Position numbers and translations under genes: made by a program. The notes under the pieces were generated by a model, which was not told the DNA's origin, searched no databases, and was given only the letters and a program-made list of their open reading frames with translations. This document shows, piece after piece, positions 7,752 through 16,822 of a stretch of 64,000 bases of DNA (positions are counted from its first letter, which is position 1; every line of letters starts with the position of its first letter). The stretch is from Lactiplantibacillus paraplantarum (lineage in GTDB: Bacteria; Bacillota; Bacilli; Lactobacillales; Lactobacillaceae), in the NCBI RefSeq assembly GCF_003641145.1, contig NZ_CP032744.1:2480001-2544000 (forward strand). Reading direction: 5' to 3'.

Positions 7752-9236
7752 ATGCCAACTCAAAATTCAACGTTACCGCTTGATGCCAATGGCCAGCCTT
7801 ATCACCGGACTTGGCTCGTATTGACCTTGCTCGTCGGGACGTTCACTACCTTCATTACCCAAACCCTGTTAACGACAGCTTTTCCAACGTTAATGGCCGA
7901 TTTTCATATTTCAGCAACCGCCGTTCAGTGGTTGACCACTGGTTTCATGTTAATCATGGGAATCATGATCCCCGTCAGTGCCTGGTTGCTGACCCGAATC
8001 AATTCCAAGTATCTGTACTTAACAGCTATGTTTATTTTTGGCCTTGGAACCACGCTGGCGTACTTTGCCGTCAACTTTCAGATGTTGCTAATTGCCCGAA
8101 TGATTCAAGCTATGGGCGTCGGCATTTCCGCACCAGTGTTCCAAACGATCATGTCTTCAGTTTATCCACCCGAAAAGCGGGGCTCCGCAATGGGCACAGC
8201 CGGAATCGTTATTGGCTTAGCGCCCGCCATCGGACCGACACTCTCTGGTTGGATTATTGATAACTATTCTTGGCGAGCGCTCTTCTTATTCATTCTGCCA
8301 ATCAATATTATGGTCATCATCGTTTCATTCTTCACTTTACGGAAAGTCTTACCAACTTCCAAACAACCAATCGACTGGTGGTCAGTCTTGATCTCAACGA
8401 TCGGTTTTGGCAGTATGTTATACGGCTTTTCATCCGTTGGTAACGCTGGTTGGGGCGACCCGGTCGTCCTCACAACTTTAGTCATTGGCCTGATTTTCAT
8501 TGGCCTATTCGTCTGGCGGCAACTTCACATGGATCAGCCATTATTGGAATTACGTGTCTTTAAGATTCCGGCCTTTACCTTATCCGCCATCCTGACCGCC
8601 CTCGCCTATATGGCTATGATGGGCGTCGAAATGATTTTGCCAATGTATATTCAAACGGTCCTCGGTCGTTCAGCGATGGATTCTGGATTGATTTTATTAC
8701 CTGGCGCAATCATGATGGGGATTATGAGTCCGATTACTGGGCGCATCTTTGACCATATCGGTGCTCGCAGATTAGCAATGACGGGCATGTTACTCCTAAC
8801 GCTAGGAACTGCTTTCTTCCTATCAATCAGTGCCACGACCCCGATCTTATGGATTATCGTTGTTTATGCTATTCGGATGTTCGGCCTGACCATGGTTACC
8901 ATGCCCGTCACAACGACCGGGATCAATGCCTTACCATTCCGGTTGATCTCTCATGGGACCGCCGCCAACAACACCCTACGTCAAGTCGCCGCTTCAATGG
9001 GGACGGCCGTTTTAATCAGTGTCTACTCCAGCGTCGCCAAGTGGCAAATGCCGGGACACCAATTACTGACACAGGCACCCTTGAAATACCGTCAAGCGGG
9101 AATCACAGCTACCTTGACTGGTTATCATATGGCGTTCGTGGTCTCACTCATTTTTTGCGCGATCGGCTTTGGGATTACCTTCTTCTTAAAAGCCAACCAC
9201 TCAACAACTATTAGTCAGGAGGATGATGCCGCATGA
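7752..9236 (+). CDS. DHA2-family multidrug efflux MFS transporter
   Basis: This 494-residue exporter has about fourteen transmembrane helices and belongs to the EmrB/QacA (DHA2) drug:proton antiporter family. Family features seen are TAFPTLMADFHISATAVQWLTTGFML in helices 1-2, the antiporter motif C region IGLAPAIGPTLSGWIID near residue 160, and GAIMMGIMSPITGRIFDHIGARR in the second half. The ATG at 7752 follows GAAAGGACGG; an in-frame codon at 7653 is too far from any ribosome site. The stop overlaps the next start by four bases (ATGA), so the DUF4811 protein is translationally coupled. This pairing recurs in lactobacilli. Drugs or other amphiphiles are likely substrates; the actual one is unknown. 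Confidence 0.9.
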   Translation: MPTQNSTLPLDANGQPYHRTWLVLTLLVGTFTTFITQTLLTTAFPTLMADFHISATAVQWLTTGFMLIMGIMIPVSAWLLTRINSKYLYLTAMFIFGLGTTLAYFAVNFQMLLIARMIQAMGVGISAPVFQTIMSSVYPPEKRGSAMGTAGIVIGLAPAIGPTLSGWIIDNYSWRALFLFILPINIMVIIVSFFTLRKVLPTSKQPIDWWSVLISTIGFGSMLYGFSSVGNAGWGDPVVLTTLVIGLIFIGLFVWRQLHMDQPLLELRVFKIPAFTLSAILTALAYMAMMGVEMILPMYIQTVLGRSAMDSGLILLPGAIMMGIMSPITGRIFDHIGARRLAMTGMLLLTLGTAFFLSISATTPILWIIVVYAIRMFGLTMVTMPVTTTGINALPFRLISHGTAANNTLRQVAASMGTAVLISVYSSVAKWQMPGHQLLTQAPLKYRQAGITATLTGYHMAFVVSLIFCAIGFGITFFLKANHSTTISQEDDAA

Positions 9237-9733
9237 TTATTGTCCTACTAATCCTTGCAACCTTTGTCTTTGCTGGCACAATGATTTTTTCACCAGCAGG
9301 CCGCAACCGCCTAATTGCCATTATTATTAGTGGCCTGATTATTGCCGCTAGCCTCATCGCCCTCGTCCTAAACGACAATTACCATTGGGGCATGCACGAG
9401 GTCACCCGCACGCAGATTCAAGATTTAGCCCCGCTAAAATCCAAACAAGCGGCGTTGCGGGTCCAGCAACTCGGAACAGGGTCTGAACGCGTCATCAGTT
9501 ACCGGGTTGCAGCCGCCACTAAAGTCAGTCACACGGTGACCGCTACCACCACGACAACTAAGCTAACTAGTGGTGCCCCCGCACAAATCCAAATAAAAAC
9601 CACGACTTGGCAGTTTAAGAATCACCTGACACGCGTTTTATTTAGCCTAGGAAATACCAAGACAAAAATTGTCCAACGACAATATTTGTTTACAATTCCT
9701 AAGACGTGGCAAGTGGTGACAGTTAAAAATTAA
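9233..9733 (+). CDS. DUF4811 membrane-anchored protein coupled to the DHA2 exporter
   Basis: The 166-residue protein has two N-terminal hydrophobic helices (residues about 1-17 and 27-46) and an extracytoplasmic or soluble Thr-rich domain after them (TATTTTTKLTS around residue 105). It matches the lactobacillus DUF4811 family as I remember it, which is regularly encoded directly after a DHA2 transporter. The start overlaps the transporter stop by four bases, so the two are co-translated. Function is unknown; an accessory or stabilising subunit is a reasonable inference from context. A rho-independent terminator (9742-9774) closes the operon. Confidence 0.75.
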   Translation: MIIVLLILATFVFAGTMIFSPAGRNRLIAIIISGLIIAASLIALVLNDNYHWGMHEVTRTQIQDLAPLKSKQAALRVQQLGTGSERVISYRVAAATKVSHTVTATTTTTKLTSGAPAQIQIKTTTWQFKNHLTRVLFSLGNTKTKIVQRQYLFTIPKTWQVVTVKN

Positions 9734-9741
9734 GCGTTAAT

Positions 9742-9774
9742 AAAACTGACTAACCATCTAGGCTAGTCAGTTTT
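9742..9774 (+). terminator. Terminator after the DHA2-DUF4811 operon
   Basis: AAAACTGACTA at 9742-9752 pairs with TAGTCAGTTTT at 9764-9774, followed by ATTTTG. It can serve both strands. Confidence 0.8.
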
Positions 9775-9788
9775 ATTTTGTCTAATAA

Positions 9789-10346
9789 TCACTTGCGGCG
9801 ACTTGCTAGCCAATCGACCGCTGACATCTGATACACATTCTCATCATGATTGCCATCCAATAAGTGCTGACCATCTGGATGCTGGATCAAAAAATCAAAG
9901 CCCACCCGTTGTGCCACCGCATTGCTTGCCTGATTGTCCACCGCCGCACGAATCCGCAAATATTGACGACGATACTGGTTAAAGCCCAAGTCACAGACAC
10001 CACGAACGACTGCCGTCATGACGCCACGCCCCTGAAACGGTCGCCCCAGCCAGTAACCGACGTTGGCACTGTGGTCGCTATCATCGAAGTGGTCACAGCT
10101 AACCATCCCCGCAACCCGTTGTTCAACGACAATGACTAGGTTGAGCGCTTGTGCTTGTTGTAACTGAGCTTGTGCCGAAGTTAAAAATCGTTGTTCATCC
10201 GCCACTGTTTGAATCTTAACCACCCACGACAAATAATACTGATACTGCGCACGATTAGCTGTTAATAATGCTAGTAATGCCGGCGCATCGCTTTGGGGTA
10301 GTGGTTCTCGCAGTTCAATTCTTGGTGTGACTTGATAAGTTAGCAT
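9789..10346 (-). CDS. GNAT acetyltransferase, RimJ/RimL type
   Basis: This is a predicted acetyl-CoA-dependent N-acetyltransferase of about 185 residues. The acetyl-CoA binding region is visible as VGYWLGRPFQGRGVMTAVVRG, containing the R/Q-x-x-G-x-G/A-like element, followed by the IRAAVDNQASNAVAQRVGFDF segment typical of RimJ/RimL proteins. Substrate may be a ribosomal-protein N-terminus or a small amine; it cannot be told. The start at ATG 10346 (MLTYQVTPRIEL) has AGGGA upstream. The longer frame to 10379 runs into the terminator hairpin of the neighbouring gene and is unlikely. It is monocistronic. Confidence 0.82.
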   Translation of the reverse strand: MLTYQVTPRIELREPLPQSDAPALLALLTANRAQYQYYLSWVVKIQTVADEQRFLTSAQAQLQQAQALNLVIVVEQRVAGMVSCDHFDDSDHSANVGYWLGRPFQGRGVMTAVVRGVCDLGFNQYRRQYLRIRAAVDNQASNAVAQRVGFDFLIQHPDGQHLLDGNHDENVYQMSAVDWLASRRK

Positions 10347-10370
10347 GGTGTCCCTACTTTCTTGGATGAA

Positions 10371-10404
10371 AAATCGCAATCATGATTAACCATGATTGCG
10401 ATTT
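10371..10404 (-). terminator. Terminator of the YeiH-like gene
   Basis: A perfect 14-bp stem (10371-10384 with 10391-10404) has a 6-base loop; on the minus strand it is followed by a T-run. It lies 19 bases after the YeiH-like stop codon. Confidence 0.8.
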
Positions 10405-10422
10405 GAGTGTATTAAAACCCAA

Positions 10423-11433
10423 TTAATGTTGCAGTAATAACGTAATTAAAATCAAGGCGCTGACGACCTGAATCGTCCCCACACCTAAGCCATACAGTGC
10501 TAAGCGCTTGCCAGCTTTCATAAAGTTAACAAGATTCAAACGTAACCCGATAGCCGCTAACGCAATGATTTCAAACCAACTACTGATCGTATGAGCCGTC
10601 GCACCAACCATTGCTGGTAACGAGAGCAAGCTATTTAAAGCACATAAAATTAAGAATCCGGCCACGTACCAGGGCAACCAATGACCGTTGCCATTGCCAC
10701 TGACGACAGCATCTTCAGCCAGCTCATTCTCAATTGTACGTTGGTGTAGCCGGCCAAAAATCAAAACAACAACGACTAACATCATAATCCGCATAATTTT
10801 AAAAATCGTTGCGAACTGAACCGTTGTTTGGTTGACCATACTAGCTGCGGCCACTACTTGCCCAACTGATTGTAAAGTTCCCCCAATCAAGGCTCCTTTA
10901 AGAATGACACTGCCACCAAAAACCGCCATCCCTAGAACCGGTAATGTTAACATCAGGACTGTCCCCATCAAGTTGACTAGGGTAATGACGGTCCCCTTAT
11001 CATCTTCATCCGCGTCAATAACGGGTGCGATTGATGCAATCGCTGACGACCCACACACGGCGTTACCGCCAGCCATCAACATACGCACCGATTGGCTGAA
11101 CCCCAACTTGCGCCCTAACCACAAGGCGCCGACGATCGTAATCGTCATTTGACACAGAATGAAAAGCACGCCGAAACCACCAATTTTGCCGATTGTCTGT
11201 ACGGTCATCGTCGCGCCGAGCAGCATTACGGAATACTCCAACAACTTACTTTCCGCAAACTTAGTCCCCCGACCAAGCTGTGGTTGTTTCAAAAACGTGT
11301 TGCCGCCAACGATTCCTAATAAAATCGCGATAGTGGCCGCACCTAACGCTGGCACAAATTGCGCCAATCCCTGACTAATAATTGCAATGACCAGACTGGT
11401 CACTAACCCCGGTAAAATCCCTTTGACCTTCAT
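10423..11433 (-). CDS. YeiH/UPF0324 family putative exporter
   Basis: This membrane protein of 336 residues belongs to the UPF0324 (YeiH) family, described as putative sulfate exporters and found next to LysR regulators. About nine to ten helices are predicted. Family marks are the opening [19 protein letters not shown], the GVVGGN-like IVGGNTF near residue 44, and the conserved [19 protein letters not shown] segment around residue 120. The start ATG at 11433 follows GGGAG at seven bases. It is divergent from a LysR-type gene with a 116-base AT-rich gap that should contain both promoters. The physiological substrate is not established, so the sulfate assignment is family lore, not evidence from here. 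Confidence 0.88.
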   Translation of the reverse strand: MKVKGILPGLVTSLVIAIISQGLAQFVPALGAATIAILLGIVGGNTFLKQPQLGRGTKFAESKLLEYSVMLLGATMTVQTIGKIGGFGVLFILCQMTITIVGALWLGRKLGFSQSVRMLMAGGNAVCGSSAIASIAPVIDADEDDKGTVITLVNLMGTVLMLTLPVLGMAVFGGSVILKGALIGGTLQSVGQVVAAASMVNQTTVQFATIFKIMRIMMLVVVVLIFGRLHQRTIENELAEDAVVSGNGNGHWLPWYVAGFLILCALNSLLSLPAMVGATAHTISSWFEIIALAAIGLRLNLVNFMKAGKRLALYGLGVGTIQVVSALILITLLLQH

Positions 11434-11489
11434 TCGCTTGCTCCCATCTCTATCTCGATGCTTTTAAGTATACGAAAGTTATTTACATT

Positions 11490-11535
11490 TGAGAAATAAA
11501 TTATTATGATAGTTACTATTAATAAACATAATAGT
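11490..11535. promoter_or_regulatory. Candidate LysR operator in the yeiH/lysR divergent promoter
   Basis: ATTATG and CATAAT form an interrupted dyad within ATTATGATAGTTACTATT-TAATAAACATAAT at roughly 11503-11532. It sits between the two divergent genes where a LysR-type regulator would bind. It is an AT-rich weak dyad, so confidence is modest. Confidence 0.35.
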
Positions 11536-11549
11536 TAGAGGTGGACACA

Positions 11550-12377
11550 ATGTTTAAACAATTAGAAACGTTCTGTGCGGTGTACGAGACCCGCAACTTC
11601 TCCCATGCTGCCGAGCAACTTTTCATTTCCCAGCCGACCGTCTCGACACAAATCAAACAACTTGAAGCCGATTTGCAAACCACGCTCTTTACACGTAATG
11701 GTCGCCAAGAAATCGTTCCTACTGCTAGTGGCCAGCTCCTCTATCAACAGGCTCAAAAGTTGTTAACAACTTGGGCCGCTACCAAAACAGCGGTGCAATC
11801 ACCACGCCACTTAGTGAAAGTCCCTTGCCGGATTGGCGCCTCACACACAACTGGGCGTCTGATTCTACCGACCTTATTAGCCAATTTGAGTGCCGTCAGT
11901 GATCGCTTTGACTTTCAAGTGACGCTTGCCAATTCGGCCGAAATTTTGACTGCCATGTCCCAACACAAACTAGAGTTTGGTTTAGTTGAAAAGCCACTCG
12001 TTACTGACCAGCTCAATCGCTTGCCATTTGGCCACGATGAGCTTGTTCATGCGGGCGATTTCGCCAGTCCCCTCTGGTTGCTACGCGAACCTAATTCTGG
12101 TGTTCGCCATTATACCAACGCTTTTTTAAAGGCTCGCAATATTCAGCCAGCCCAAGTCATGGTGATCCATAGTAACCAAATCATTGCGGACCTTCTCGCT
12201 CATGGGATCGGCCAAACAATTATTTCGCGTCACGTTCTAACCGCCGATGTTCCTGTCGAACGGCTAAGTGCTCATTATCAGCGCCAATTTTTCTTGCTGA
12301 CCAACACGCAACCGGCAGCGACACTGCGCCCCGTACAAGCAGCAATTACGCAATACCTAACAACGTGGTCAGATTAA
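11550..12377 (+). CDS. LysR-family transcriptional regulator
   Basis: This is a predicted DNA-binding regulator of 275 residues. The N-terminal winged helix-turn-helix (MFKQLETFCAVYETRNFSHAAEQLFISQPTVSTQIKQLE) spans residues 1-60, followed by a periplasmic-binding-protein-like effector domain. Divergent orientation to a YeiH-type exporter is the classic arrangement for its cognate regulator (compare YeiE/CysL neighbourhoods), so it probably controls that exporter in response to a small molecule. The start ATG at 11550 follows GAGGTGG; the in-frame GTG at 11541 overlaps that ribosome site and is less likely. A terminator follows at 12433-12467. Confidence 0.88.
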   Translation: MFKQLETFCAVYETRNFSHAAEQLFISQPTVSTQIKQLEADLQTTLFTRNGRQEIVPTASGQLLYQQAQKLLTTWAATKTAVQSPRHLVKVPCRIGASHTTGRLILPTLLANLSAVSDRFDFQVTLANSAEILTAMSQHKLEFGLVEKPLVTDQLNRLPFGHDELVHAGDFASPLWLLREPNSGVRHYTNAFLKARNIQPAQVMVIHSNQIIADLLAHGIGQTIISRHVLTADVPVERLSAHYQRQFFLLTNTQPAATLRPVQAAITQYLTTWSD

Positions 12378-12432
12378 CGGCTCCCGTTTTTATTAAGAAT
12401 TTATTTAGTAATACTTTTTGACATTAATATTG

Positions 12433-12467
12433 AAAAATGGCCTGACCACTAAAGTCAGACCATTTTT
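12433..12467. terminator. Bidirectional terminator between LysR and gtfB-like genes
   Basis: AAAAATGG plus CTGAC pair with GTCAG plus CCATTTTT. The hairpin lies between convergent genes and has A- and T-runs on both sides, so it can serve either strand. Confidence 0.78.
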
Positions 12468-12471
12468 CTAT

Positions 12472-13980
12472 TTACTGAACAACCGGCTGCCACTGTTGCC
12501 AAACTTGTTCATCAGCGTATTGTTCACTACTCCGATAAGCACCCTTGCTCAGTCGTTGTTGACGTTGCGGATTTTCAAGCGTCCGGGTCAACGCCCTGAC
12601 AAGTTGGTTGACGGCACCATCCGTGACCAAATATCCATTCTTGCCATCCTTCAAAACATCTTTCGGGCCATAATTAATATTGTAAGCAATCGCTGGAACG
12701 CCATGACTAAGGGCCTCAACTAATGATAATGGCTGTGCATCACTTTCACCCGTATAAACGTAAGCGCCAGCTTGATCATAAGCATTTGTTAAGTTCGGTT
12801 GATACCCAGCAAGAGTCACCGCTGCCTCTAAGTGCAACTGGGCCACTTGCTGTTTTAAGTGGTCCAGCTCACCACCATACCCGTAAATCACCAAGGTAGC
12901 ATCCGGAATCTTATGGTGCACTTGGTCAAAAGCCGTCACCAGCTGATCGACGCGCCGTTCAGCATCCAAACGCCCCGTATAAATAATTTCATGCGCGTGG
13001 CGATCACTGATATCAATTGGCGTACGTTGGGCTTGCTGCTTGGAAACCACGGCTGCTGATATCGTCAGGATTGGGATACTTGGTTGACCACCAAGCCACT
13101 GCGTCAAATCCTGCTTCTGCTGTTCAGTGCTCGTGATGACGCCATCCCAGGCACTCAAAAATTCGTGTAATCCATAAACATACGCGTTATTCAAATTAGA
13201 ATAGACCTGATCACGCGGGTCCACCGCATGCGGTGTCGGTAACCACAAATATTTTTTAGCCGTCGTCTGCATATTCACCACCGGCCACTGAGCAGCTAAT
13301 GGACGATCAGCAATAAAGACATTGTTTTCATCATATTGCTTGTTCAATTCATCTAGGAAGAACCGGTACCATTCCTGTTCACCGTTAAAGTAGTAGTCGC
13401 GGCCATGATAATCTAGCAAGTGGCACAGCGAAACATAGTTAGTTCCATTGCTATCATGCGCATAATATTGTTCGGCCAGCCGACTACCATCTGGACGATA
13501 AAAAATATCCGTGATTGGTTCCCCCGCTGACGAGAAAAATTCGTCACGGGCCTTGAAGCCCCGTTCATCATAGTCGGTTCGCTGAACTAAATTGTGGAAT
13601 TGGTCAAAAATTTCAATAAAGTACACATGGCCCACCGTACTTGGCACAAAATGGACCTTAGCAATCAGCCGATCACCAGCCCGCACCTCACTGACGTTAG
13701 GGTCCGGCTTAATATCATAAGCAGCTGGCCAATTCAGATCAGCCATCTTGATGATCCGACTGGAAAAGCTAGTCGTTTCACGGAAAAAGTCAAACAAGTT
13801 GGCCATCTGATCATCGGCAATATTGAAGCGCCGCATGTTTTGATGCAGTAAACCATCGAATTGTCGCGTCACTAGTTTAGCCGGTGCTTGATGATTTTTA
13901 AACAACTGGAGCCGTTTGAATTCGGCATGCTCTACGCCAGAATTTAACGCCATTAAATACTGATTCACAAAAAAATTCAT
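12472..13980 (-). CDS. gtfB: GtfB-like partner glycosyltransferase (TagE-type, GT4 fold)
   Basis: This 502-residue GT4-fold protein is homologous along its length to the gene before it, with an N-terminal extended beta domain (about residues 1-200, DUF1975-like) and a C-terminal nucleotide-sugar domain. The GT4 E-x7-E motif is altered to D414-x7-E422 (DAQPLSLVE). The donor-phosphate basic pair seen in the partner (RLAEEKQ) reads RLDAERR, and the partner's HLHSNH reads WLPTPH. This is what is known for GtfB, the non-catalytic partner of GtfA in O-glycosylation of Ser/Thr-rich proteins. L. plantarum GtfA/GtfB (TagE5/TagE6) were reported to be both needed for glycoprotein formation. The start overlaps the upstream stop by four bases. 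Poly(glycerol-phosphate) glucosyltransferase is the alternative label. Confidence 0.72.
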   Translation of the reverse strand: MNFFVNQYLMALNSGVEHAEFKRLQLFKNHQAPAKLVTRQFDGLLHQNMRRFNIADDQMANLFDFFRETTSFSSRIIKMADLNWPAAYDIKPDPNVSEVRAGDRLIAKVHFVPSTVGHVYFIEIFDQFHNLVQRTDYDERGFKARDEFFSSAGEPITDIFYRPDGSRLAEQYYAHDSNGTNYVSLCHLLDYHGRDYYFNGEQEWYRFFLDELNKQYDENNVFIADRPLAAQWPVVNMQTTAKKYLWLPTPHAVDPRDQVYSNLNNAYVYGLHEFLSAWDGVITSTEQQKQDLTQWLGGQPSIPILTISAAVVSKQQAQRTPIDISDRHAHEIIYTGRLDAERRVDQLVTAFDQVHHKIPDATLVIYGYGGELDHLKQQVAQLHLEAAVTLAGYQPNLTNAYDQAGAYVYTGESDAQPLSLVEALSHGVPAIAYNINYGPKDVLKDGKNGYLVTDGAVNQLVRALTRTLENPQRQQRLSKGAYRSSEQYADEQVWQQWQPVVQ

Positions 13981-15521
13981 CGCTGCGTTGCCCCCTCAAC
14001 TTGATAAAAATCGGCTGCGGCTTTCATAAGTGGTTGCCACTGTTGCCAAACGGCGGTCGTACTAAAACGCTTGGCATCTTGATAAGCCTGTTGACTATAC
14101 GTAGCTAACTTTTCCGGCTGTGTCAATAAGTCAATCATCGCCGTAGCTAACGCATTCTCATCATTAACCGGTACCAATTGACCGTCGTGACCGTCACGAA
14201 TAATATCCCGCGGCCCATATTTGACATCATAAGCAATCTGAGGCACCCCGTGGGCTTGGCCTTCAAGTAAGGCGAGTGCAAAACCTTCTGCCCGCGAGGT
14301 GAGCATCGCCAGCTGAGCATCATTATAGACAGTCGTCAAATCCGTCGTGTAATCATTAAACGTCACTGCCGATTGCAGTCCCAGTTGTTCCACGAGTTGA
14401 TGTAGCTGCTTGCCCGTATCGCCATTCGCATAGCCCCAGAAATCAAGGGTTGCATTCGGCACTTGTGCCAACACCTTTTTGAACGCCCGAATCACCTGAT
14501 CCTGTTGCTTTTCTTCGGCTAAACGCGCCACAAAAATAATCTTACCAGCGGTACGCTGATCAAAAGCGGGCTTGGGCGCGTTCAAAGTCGCGTCATCGAC
14601 AATCCCGACCGGAATCGTATAAACGGCCGGTTGGTTGCCAAAGCGGGCTTGAAAGTCAGCAGTTTGTTGCTGAGTCGACGCAATGACACCGTTCCACTGA
14701 TCCAGGTTATTGAGTGCATAAGCATAGTTAAAATTGAGACCAGCCGTTTTCGGATGCGCTGGATCATTAACATGATTGCTGTGTAGGTGCATGACTTTAA
14801 ACGCTTTAGTCTGCATGTGGAGCGCAGCGTAGGCCAATTCATAAGTCCGATCAATGACAAAGACCGCATGTGGCGTCGTTCGATTAAGTTCATCGAGGAA
14901 AAAGGTCGTCATCGCCGTCTCACCGGCAAATGACCAGTCCTGCCCCTCATAATTAATGAAGCGATACAGTGAATTTTGCACCTGACTTTGTCGATCTGCC
15001 ATATGAAAGGTCTGATAGACGACCTCTCCGTCCGGATTAAAGACTTGTTCACTTGCCACTTGTCCATCAGCGGCATAAAACTGTTCAAGTCCTTTGAATC
15101 CCCGAGTATCATACCAGTCAGTCTTAACTAACTTGCCATTTTGGTCGTAATATTGAACATTGTTCAGTTGTTTTTGCGTGTTCAGAAATGTATTAACCTT
15201 CATTAATAACTGGTCATTTTGATAGACCTCATAATGACGCCCAACGGGTTGCACACGTAAATTTGATGCTAAGTGTAAATCTTCAATCGTCACTTTTTTA
15301 GTTGGTTGTTTACTTGAATGTTGGATAAAATCAAACAAATTAATTTGATTTTCAGCTTTAATTCCCGCCGTTTTCAACGTCTGGTGTAACGATAACGAAA
15401 AGAATCGCGTGACCATCTTAGCAGGAACGTGATGCTGGTTAAAAAGTGCCAGCCGTTTCATCTCAGCATGTTCGATTCCCGATTTTTTCGGGTTAATGCT
15501 GGTATTCACAAAATAATACAT
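13977..15521 (-). CDS. gtfA: GtfA-like catalytic protein O-glycosyltransferase (TagE-type, GT4)
   Basis: The 514-residue cytoplasmic GT4-family enzyme is predicted to transfer a sugar (N-acetylglucosamine in the known systems) to Ser/Thr of target proteins. The intact catalytic E412-x7-E420 motif (EGFALALLE) and the donor-binding VARLAEEKQQ (about 331-340) are present. The N-terminal third holds the extra beta-rich domain typical of GtfA/TagE proteins. It is the first gene of a two-gene operon with gtfB-like (ATGA overlap). The ATG at 15521 has AAGGGAG eight bases upstream. Divergently across about 300 bases sit two secreted Ser/Thr/Ala-rich proteins that are plausible substrates. Wall teichoic acid glucosylation (TagE) cannot be excluded from sequence alone. 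Confidence 0.75.
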   Translation of the reverse strand: MYYFVNTSINPKKSGIEHAEMKRLALFNQHHVPAKMVTRFFSLSLHQTLKTAGIKAENQINLFDFIQHSSKQPTKKVTIEDLHLASNLRVQPVGRHYEVYQNDQLLMKVNTFLNTQKQLNNVQYYDQNGKLVKTDWYDTRGFKGLEQFYAADGQVASEQVFNPDGEVVYQTFHMADRQSQVQNSLYRFINYEGQDWSFAGETAMTTFFLDELNRTTPHAVFVIDRTYELAYAALHMQTKAFKVMHLHSNHVNDPAHPKTAGLNFNYAYALNNLDQWNGVIASTQQQTADFQARFGNQPAVYTIPVGIVDDATLNAPKPAFDQRTAGKIIFVARLAEEKQQDQVIRAFKKVLAQVPNATLDFWGYANGDTGKQLHQLVEQLGLQSAVTFNDYTTDLTTVYNDAQLAMLTSRAEGFALALLEGQAHGVPQIAYDVKYGPRDIIRDGHDGQLVPVNDENALATAMIDLLTQPEKLATYSQQAYQDAKRFSTTAVWQQWQPLMKAAADFYQVEGATQR

Positions 15522-15829
15522 TATTACTCGCTCCCTTACACAACGTTCTGCTTAACGGTCTCGATTATAACAAATTTTACTGAATTAATAAGAATATCGC
15601 TCACCGCTTTAAACCATTTTTTAAATTACCTTCTGAATTTTACCGCGAGTGTGATGATAATGTGGCGAAAAGATGATGAAAGTGTTAACTTGTTACACCA
15701 TGTTACTTTGTTACAAAAATAGCTCAAACCGTAATCTGTTGTTTATTGCTTTGCAATCTGCGGTCGGTATACTAATCACCATTCAATCGAAATAACAACA
15801 CAATTTTTATAGGAGTGACTGATTAACTT
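15522..15829. promoter_or_regulatory. Divergent promoter region with TGTTAC array
   Basis: Intergenic between gtfA-like (minus) and the first LysM protein (plus). Four TGTTAA/TGTTAC hexamers start at 15683, 15691, 15701 and 15709. A promoter-like TTGCTT (15746-15751) and TATACT (15768-15773) pair with 16-base spacing precedes the LysM gene. The TGTTACACCATGT core recurs upstream of the paralogous gene at 17171 at nearly the same distance from its start. No ORF is seen. Confidence 0.5.
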
Positions 15830-16822
15830 ATGAAAATTAAAAATGCCTTATTAACTTCATTGGCAGCTACCGGTCTGTTAGCCTTAGGTACTACCGTAGC
15901 TAATGCCGATACCGTGGTTGTTAAAGCTGGCGATACCGTCAGCGAAATTGCTTTAACGCATAAGACGACCATCACAGCGATTCAGAAAGCCAACCATTTA
16001 AAGAACGTTAACTTGATCTATATCGGTGACAAACTGGAAGTCAACGGCAAGCACCATGCAACCACGGTTACTACCCAAGTACCAACTAGTGCTGCTTCAA
16101 GTACGGCTAGTTCGACCAGTACCAGTACTGCCAGTGCGGCGGCCACTAGCGCTAGTACTCAAAGTACCAGCAGCACAGCCGTAAGTAGTAGTACGAGCAC
16201 ATCAACGGCCAGTGATGCATCCAGCACCGCTACCAGTTCGTCAACAACGAGTGCTTCAAGTAATGCCACTAGCTCATCAACCACCAGCGCTGCGTCAAGT
16301 AGCATGACCAGCACATCTACCGCTAGCGCCGCGTCAAGCAGTGCCGCCAGTTCGTCAACTAGCAGTGCCGCGTCAAGTAGTGCCACTTCAAGTTCTGCGA
16401 CGAGCCAAGCTAGCACCGCGTCAAGTGCAACTGCTACTTCCGCTTCCATGACGAAGCTGAGCTACAACACGGCCTCCAGCGCCGCAAGCACGAGCACCGC
16501 ATCCAGCAGTAGTGCCACAACTTCAAGTAGCACCGCCACGACTAGTAGCAGTACGACGACCGCTAGCAGCAGTTCGTCAACAACTAGCACATCAAGTAGT
16601 GCTGAAGCTGCCGCGAAAGCTTGGATCGCCAACAAAGAATCTGGTGGTTCATACACCGCATCCAATGGGAACTATTATGGTAAGTATCAACTCAGTAAGT
16701 CACTGCTAAACGGTGACTACTCGGCTTCTAATCAGGAAACAGTCGCTGACGAATACGTGGCTTCTCGCTACGGTTCATGGGTAGCGGCCAAGGCCTTCTG
16801 GGAAGCCAACGGTTATTACTAA
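15830..16822 (+). CDS. Secreted LysM / Ser-Thr-Ala-rich / Apf-like C-terminal domain protein
   Basis: This exported cell-wall protein has 330 residues. It begins with a Sec signal peptide (about 1-26, ending TTVANA) and one LysM peptidoglycan-binding domain (about 28-71, VVKAGDTVSEIA to IYIGDKLEVN). A low-complexity Ser/Thr/Ala tract follows (about 84-255). The C-terminal domain of about 70 residues (AAAKAWIANKESGGSY onward, ending in aromatic residues) is like that of aggregation-promoting factor or transglycosylase-type proteins. The conserved Glu in NKESGGSY is the likely catalytic or structural residue. L. plantarum glycoproteins such as Acm2 are O-glycosylated in just such Ala/Ser/Thr regions, and the candidate glycosyltransferases lie divergently upstream. 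Followed by a terminator at 16854-16880. Confidence 0.87.
   Translation: MKIKNALLTSLAATGLLALGTTVANADTVVVKAGDTVSEIALTHKTTITAIQKANHLKNVNLIYIGDKLEVNGKHHATTVTTQVPTSAASSTASSTSTSTASAAATSASTQSTSSTAVSSSTSTSTASDASSTATSSSTTSASSNATSSSTTSAASSSMTSTSTASAASSSAASSSTSSAASSSATSSSATSQASTASSATATSASMTKLSYNTASSAASTSTASSSSATTSSSTATTSSSTTTASSSSSTTSTSSSAEAAAKAWIANKESGGSYTASNGNYYGKYQLSKSLLNGDYSASNQETVADEYVASRYGSWVAAKAFWEANGYY

Noticed and set aside
10346..10379. Longer N-terminus of the acetyltransferase at 9789
   Set aside because: The extension would lie over the terminator hairpin of the neighbouring gene; ATG 10346 has a ribosome site.
16159..16665. Minus-strand ORFs opposite the first LysM gene (Leu/Ala/Val-rich)
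   Set aside because: They are mirror frames of the Ser/Thr/Ala low-complexity tract and lack ribosome sites.
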